From positions 1 through 45,904 of the forward strand of contig NZ_MEHT01000003.1 of assembly GCF_001870675.1 (NCBI RefSeq): a stretch of 45,904 bases of DNA, in the 5' to 3' direction. The notes under the pieces are model-generated. The model searched no databases. It had not been told where the DNA came from and was given only the letters and a program-made list of their open reading frames with translations. The position numbers were made by a program, and so were the translations under genes. The first letter of the stretch is position 1, and every line of letters begins with the position of its first letter. Of the stretch, positions 44,290-45,904 are shown piece after piece. Origin of the DNA: Roseinatronobacter thiooxidans (GTDB taxonomy: Bacteria > Pseudomonadota > Alphaproteobacteria > Rhodobacterales > Rhodobacteraceae).

Positions 44290-44760
44290 TCAGACGCCGA
44301 GAAGTTGGTCGGCTTCACGGAGCGCACGGGCAGCGGCTCGAGCGCCGAACACGAGCTTATGCAAGAGCTGGACTTCTTCGCAGGCGCGAGCAAGTTCCGC
44401 AGCCTCAGGTTCGCGGTGCACGACGTGATGACCGCCCCGAACATGGCACTCCACAGGTTCCCAAAACACCTGTGTGCCAGCCTCCACGCGACCGTACAGG
44501 TGATCGCCCAGAGCCTCGAGATCTTCGAGAAGCGCTTGGTCGAAAAGTTCCTCGTGCTCCAGCCGACGCACCAGCCGACCGATCATCGCGCGGCGGCCAG
44601 GAGAGAGTGCGGGCAGGACCGTCTCACGCAACTCCGAGATGACCAGCCTGGCTTGAATGATCGCGAGCGTCGCCATCCTTGCGACGGTGCCATGGGTGAT
44701 TTCGCCAGTTCCGCCCGCAAGGTCGAGTACGCTGATGCCGCTGCAAACTTCGTCTCTCAT
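44290..44760 (-). CDS. Uncharacterised helical protein of the integrated element
   Basis: A 156-residue protein I do not recognise. It starts at ATG 44760, overlapping the stop of the preceding gene by four bases (ATGA), which supports this start over one at 44814. Two helix-rich stretches stand out: about 35-80 (LAIIQARLVISELRETVLPA, then MIGRLVRRLEHEELFDQALL) and about 120-156. There is a central short beta section (EAGTQVFWEPVECHVRGGHHV). No signal peptide, membrane segment or catalytic motif is seen. It is co-translated with the 44757-45167 gene. Confidence 0.7.
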   Translation of the reverse strand: MRDEVCSGISVLDLAGGTGEITHGTVARMATLAIIQARLVISELRETVLPALSPGRRAMIGRLVRRLEHEELFDQALLEDLEALGDHLYGRVEAGTQVFWEPVECHVRGGHHVVHREPEAAELARACEEVQLLHKLVFGARAAARALREADQLLGV

Positions 44761-45167
44761 GCCGCGGCCCTCCCCCCATTGTCGGCGGATGCGCCTATAA
44801 TAGCCTCGCGGCAAGCCTCGATCGCGTCGGCGAGGCCATCGGCGAGCAGGCAGACGTCCTCTACCCGGGGGTCATTCAGATCGATCGAGGCGAAGAGGCC
44901 GGCCTCCTCCCGCTCCGGGTTGTGGACGTCTTCGAGCATTAGCAGCGCCAGAAGGTCGCCGAACAGGCGCAGCGCACTGCGAGGCGAGTCCTGGACCATG
45001 TGAAGGCTGTTGAGAGCTTCGCGTGCGCACCGCGAGCCGCCAGTGCCGCCAAGCCACGCCGCTGCATTCTGGAGGGCCTCACGGTGCTCCGCAGCGAACG
45101 CTCGGAGTTCGTTCAGAGTATCGGGCCGATCCGCCCGAGCGGGGTAGTCTGTGATGATGTCGAACAT
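44757..45167 (-). CDS. Uncharacterised acidic helical protein of the integrated element
   Basis: A 136-residue protein beginning MFDIITDYPARADRPDTLNE, with CGGAGA seven bases before ATG 45167; a start at 45200 would add 11 residues. It is rich in Ala, Leu and Glu/Asp and predicted to be helical (ALRLFGDLLALLMLEDV, then DLNDPRVEDVCLLADGLADA). No family recognised. It begins a two-gene minus-strand unit; its upstream region contains a 23-base inverted repeat shared with the divergent gene at 45431. Confidence 0.72.
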   Translation of the reverse strand: MFDIITDYPARADRPDTLNELRAFAAEHREALQNAAAWLGGTGGSRCAREALNSLHMVQDSPRSALRLFGDLLALLMLEDVHNPEREEAGLFASIDLNDPRVEDVCLLADGLADAIEACREAIIGASADNGGRAAA

Positions 45168-45253
45168 GGTTGTCTCCGGTTGGAAGTTTTCCGGCTCCAA
45201 GGCCGGGTCAATGTCCGCCCGTTCGTCATCATCCTATGTTGAGGCAGCACCCA

Positions 45254-45307
45254 GCTTGTTCTGGCTGCGCGGCTCCCACACCAAGGAGCCGCGCAGCCAG
45301 AACAAGC
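45254..45307. repeat. 23-bp perfect inverted repeat (cruciform-forming) between divergent genes
   Basis: Arms 45254-45276 and 45285-45307 are exact inverted copies around the eight-base loop CACACCAA. The arms are GC-rich (core GGCTGCGCGGCTCC). It is 87 bases upstream of the minus-strand unit and 124 bases upstream of the plus-strand gene. There is no U-tract, so it is not a standard terminator. It could be a regulatory, replication or recombination site. Confidence 0.75.
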
Positions 45308-45430
45308 GTCGCTGCATCCGGTCACGCGCCCTGGGATGCGCTTGAACACCTCTCCCCTTCGATTTCCGCGCAGGTTCACACGATACGAAATTCTCCCTGT
45401 AACCATCACAGATATGAGGAGAATGAGAAC

Positions 45431-45904
45431 ATGATCACAACTGGCATCTACCTTCCGAAGAACGCGTTGATGCGGCTCGAGTCAATTGTTGCGGAGATTC
45501 ATCACGCGACTGCCCCAATGACGCTGGCCGAACTTCGGCAGAAAAAGCCCGAGGGATTAAGCGCCAAACTCTCCTATCGCTTCCAAGTGGAATTCACCAA
45601 GTCCGGCAAGGTAAGCAATTTCCGCGCGGTTGCAATCGACTGCTCGGTCGAAAAGTTTCGCGATACCGGGTTTGAAGCAGACATTTGGGCCCTGGGACAA
45701 GTGAAACACGGCATAACGTCGCTCGCAGGAGAGCTTGGGGAGTACCTCATCTGGCGAGTCGTTGAGGCTCGGCGTCGGACGGGTGAACGCGAACTGGTGT
45801 CCTTGTCGGACGAGCAACTCGAAGATGTCGCCGACGAAATGGAGGACTTGAAGAGCCGTCTTTCCTATTGCCCGAATAACTGCGGGACTTCCATATTGGG
45901 GCGG
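45431..45904 (+). CDS. Uncharacterised protein, 3' end outside the window
   Basis: An open frame of 158 codons from ATG 45431 to the right edge without a stop, preceded by GAGGAG about ten bases upstream. It reads MITTGIYLPKNALMRLESIV at the start, then a helix-and-strand pattern (LSAKLSYRFQVEFTKSGKVS) and a charged helix (LEDVADEMEDLKSRLSYC) near the edge. No signal peptide, no known motif. It is divergent from the 45167-44290 unit across the 23-base inverted repeat, which suggests shared control. Confidence 0.7.
   Translation, partial: MITTGIYLPKNALMRLESIVAEIHHATAPMTLAELRQKKPEGLSAKLSYRFQVEFTKSGKVSNFRAVAIDCSVEKFRDTGFEADIWALGQVKHGITSLAGELGEYLIWRVVEARRRTGERELVSLSDEQLEDVADEMEDLKSRLSYCPNNCGTSILGR

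Larger units (their letters stand above)
42182..45904. mobile_element. Integrated element at tRNA-Met, left end; runs off the window
   Basis: From the tRNA to the right edge the coding style changes: more TCG and CGA-type codons and fewer GCGCGC runs than the chromosome to the left. The genes are a large serine recombinase, small accessory frames and several proteins without recognised family, mostly on the minus strand. No transfer, capsid or replication gene is visible, so prophage, integrative conjugative element or genomic island cannot be separated. Confidence 0.65.

Overview
The window is about 46 kb of GC-rich DNA that reads as the chromosome of an alphaproteobacterium, most likely a member of the Rhodobacteraceae/Paracoccaceae. 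This rests on family-level gene content (capsule-type export genes, a cadherin-like giant protein with a Hint domain, a phaA-phaB pair, a Rhodobacterales-style DUF465 protein), abundant GCGC runs, and frequent GTG/TTG starts. No ribosomal RNA or CRISPR array is present. The species assignment is inference.

Layout. (1) 1-1341: two cell-wall genes, an L,D-transpeptidase cut by the window edge and a Tat-exported M15-type (DUF882) endopeptidase. (2) 1601-3992: a capsule-type export ATPase (KpsT) and its inner-membrane partner (KpsE) without a KpsM permease beside them. (3) 4011-9169: a BaiN/HI0933 flavoprotein, an Atm1-type ABC exporter, a LysM protein and a LOG-family protein. (4) 9885-14249: a 1454-residue surface-type protein with eleven cadherin-like repeats and a C-terminal Hint domain; several repeats are almost identical at the DNA level. 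(5) 14311-16918 (minus strand): an overlapping operon for an outer-membrane polysaccharide export protein, an NAD-dependent epimerase and an initiating sugar transferase. With region 2 this looks like a dispersed capsule or exopolysaccharide system around the giant protein.

(6) 17054-21768: transglutaminase-like protein; an operon of a lipocalin/AttH-like protein, a RoxA-like diheme cytochrome c and a TauE/SafE permease; then hspQ. (7) 22049-24268: phaA and phaB for polyhydroxybutyrate precursors, and a small YdcH-type protein. (8) 24391-27298: NAD salvage (pncA-pncB) and tRNA hydroxylase trhO. (9) 27423-32865: a tight four-gene glycan cluster (GT2, unknown, sulfotransferase, repeat-domain plus DXD glycosyltransferase). 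(10) 33047-41949: a catabolic/uptake cluster with a zinc alcohol dehydrogenase, an unusual enolase-superfamily protein, a Tat-exported solute-binding protein, two permeases and a fused double ATPase. A 24-residue membrane microprotein lies antisense inside it.

(11) 42149-45904: tRNA-Met(CAT), whose 3' half also encodes, on the opposite strand, the C-terminus of a large serine recombinase. Beyond it the window is an integrated element with unfamiliar small genes and two strong inverted repeats; it runs off the right edge. The least explained material is the glycan cluster (9), the tRNA-linked element (11), the repeat/Hint protein (4) and the lipocalin-cytochrome-permease operon (6).
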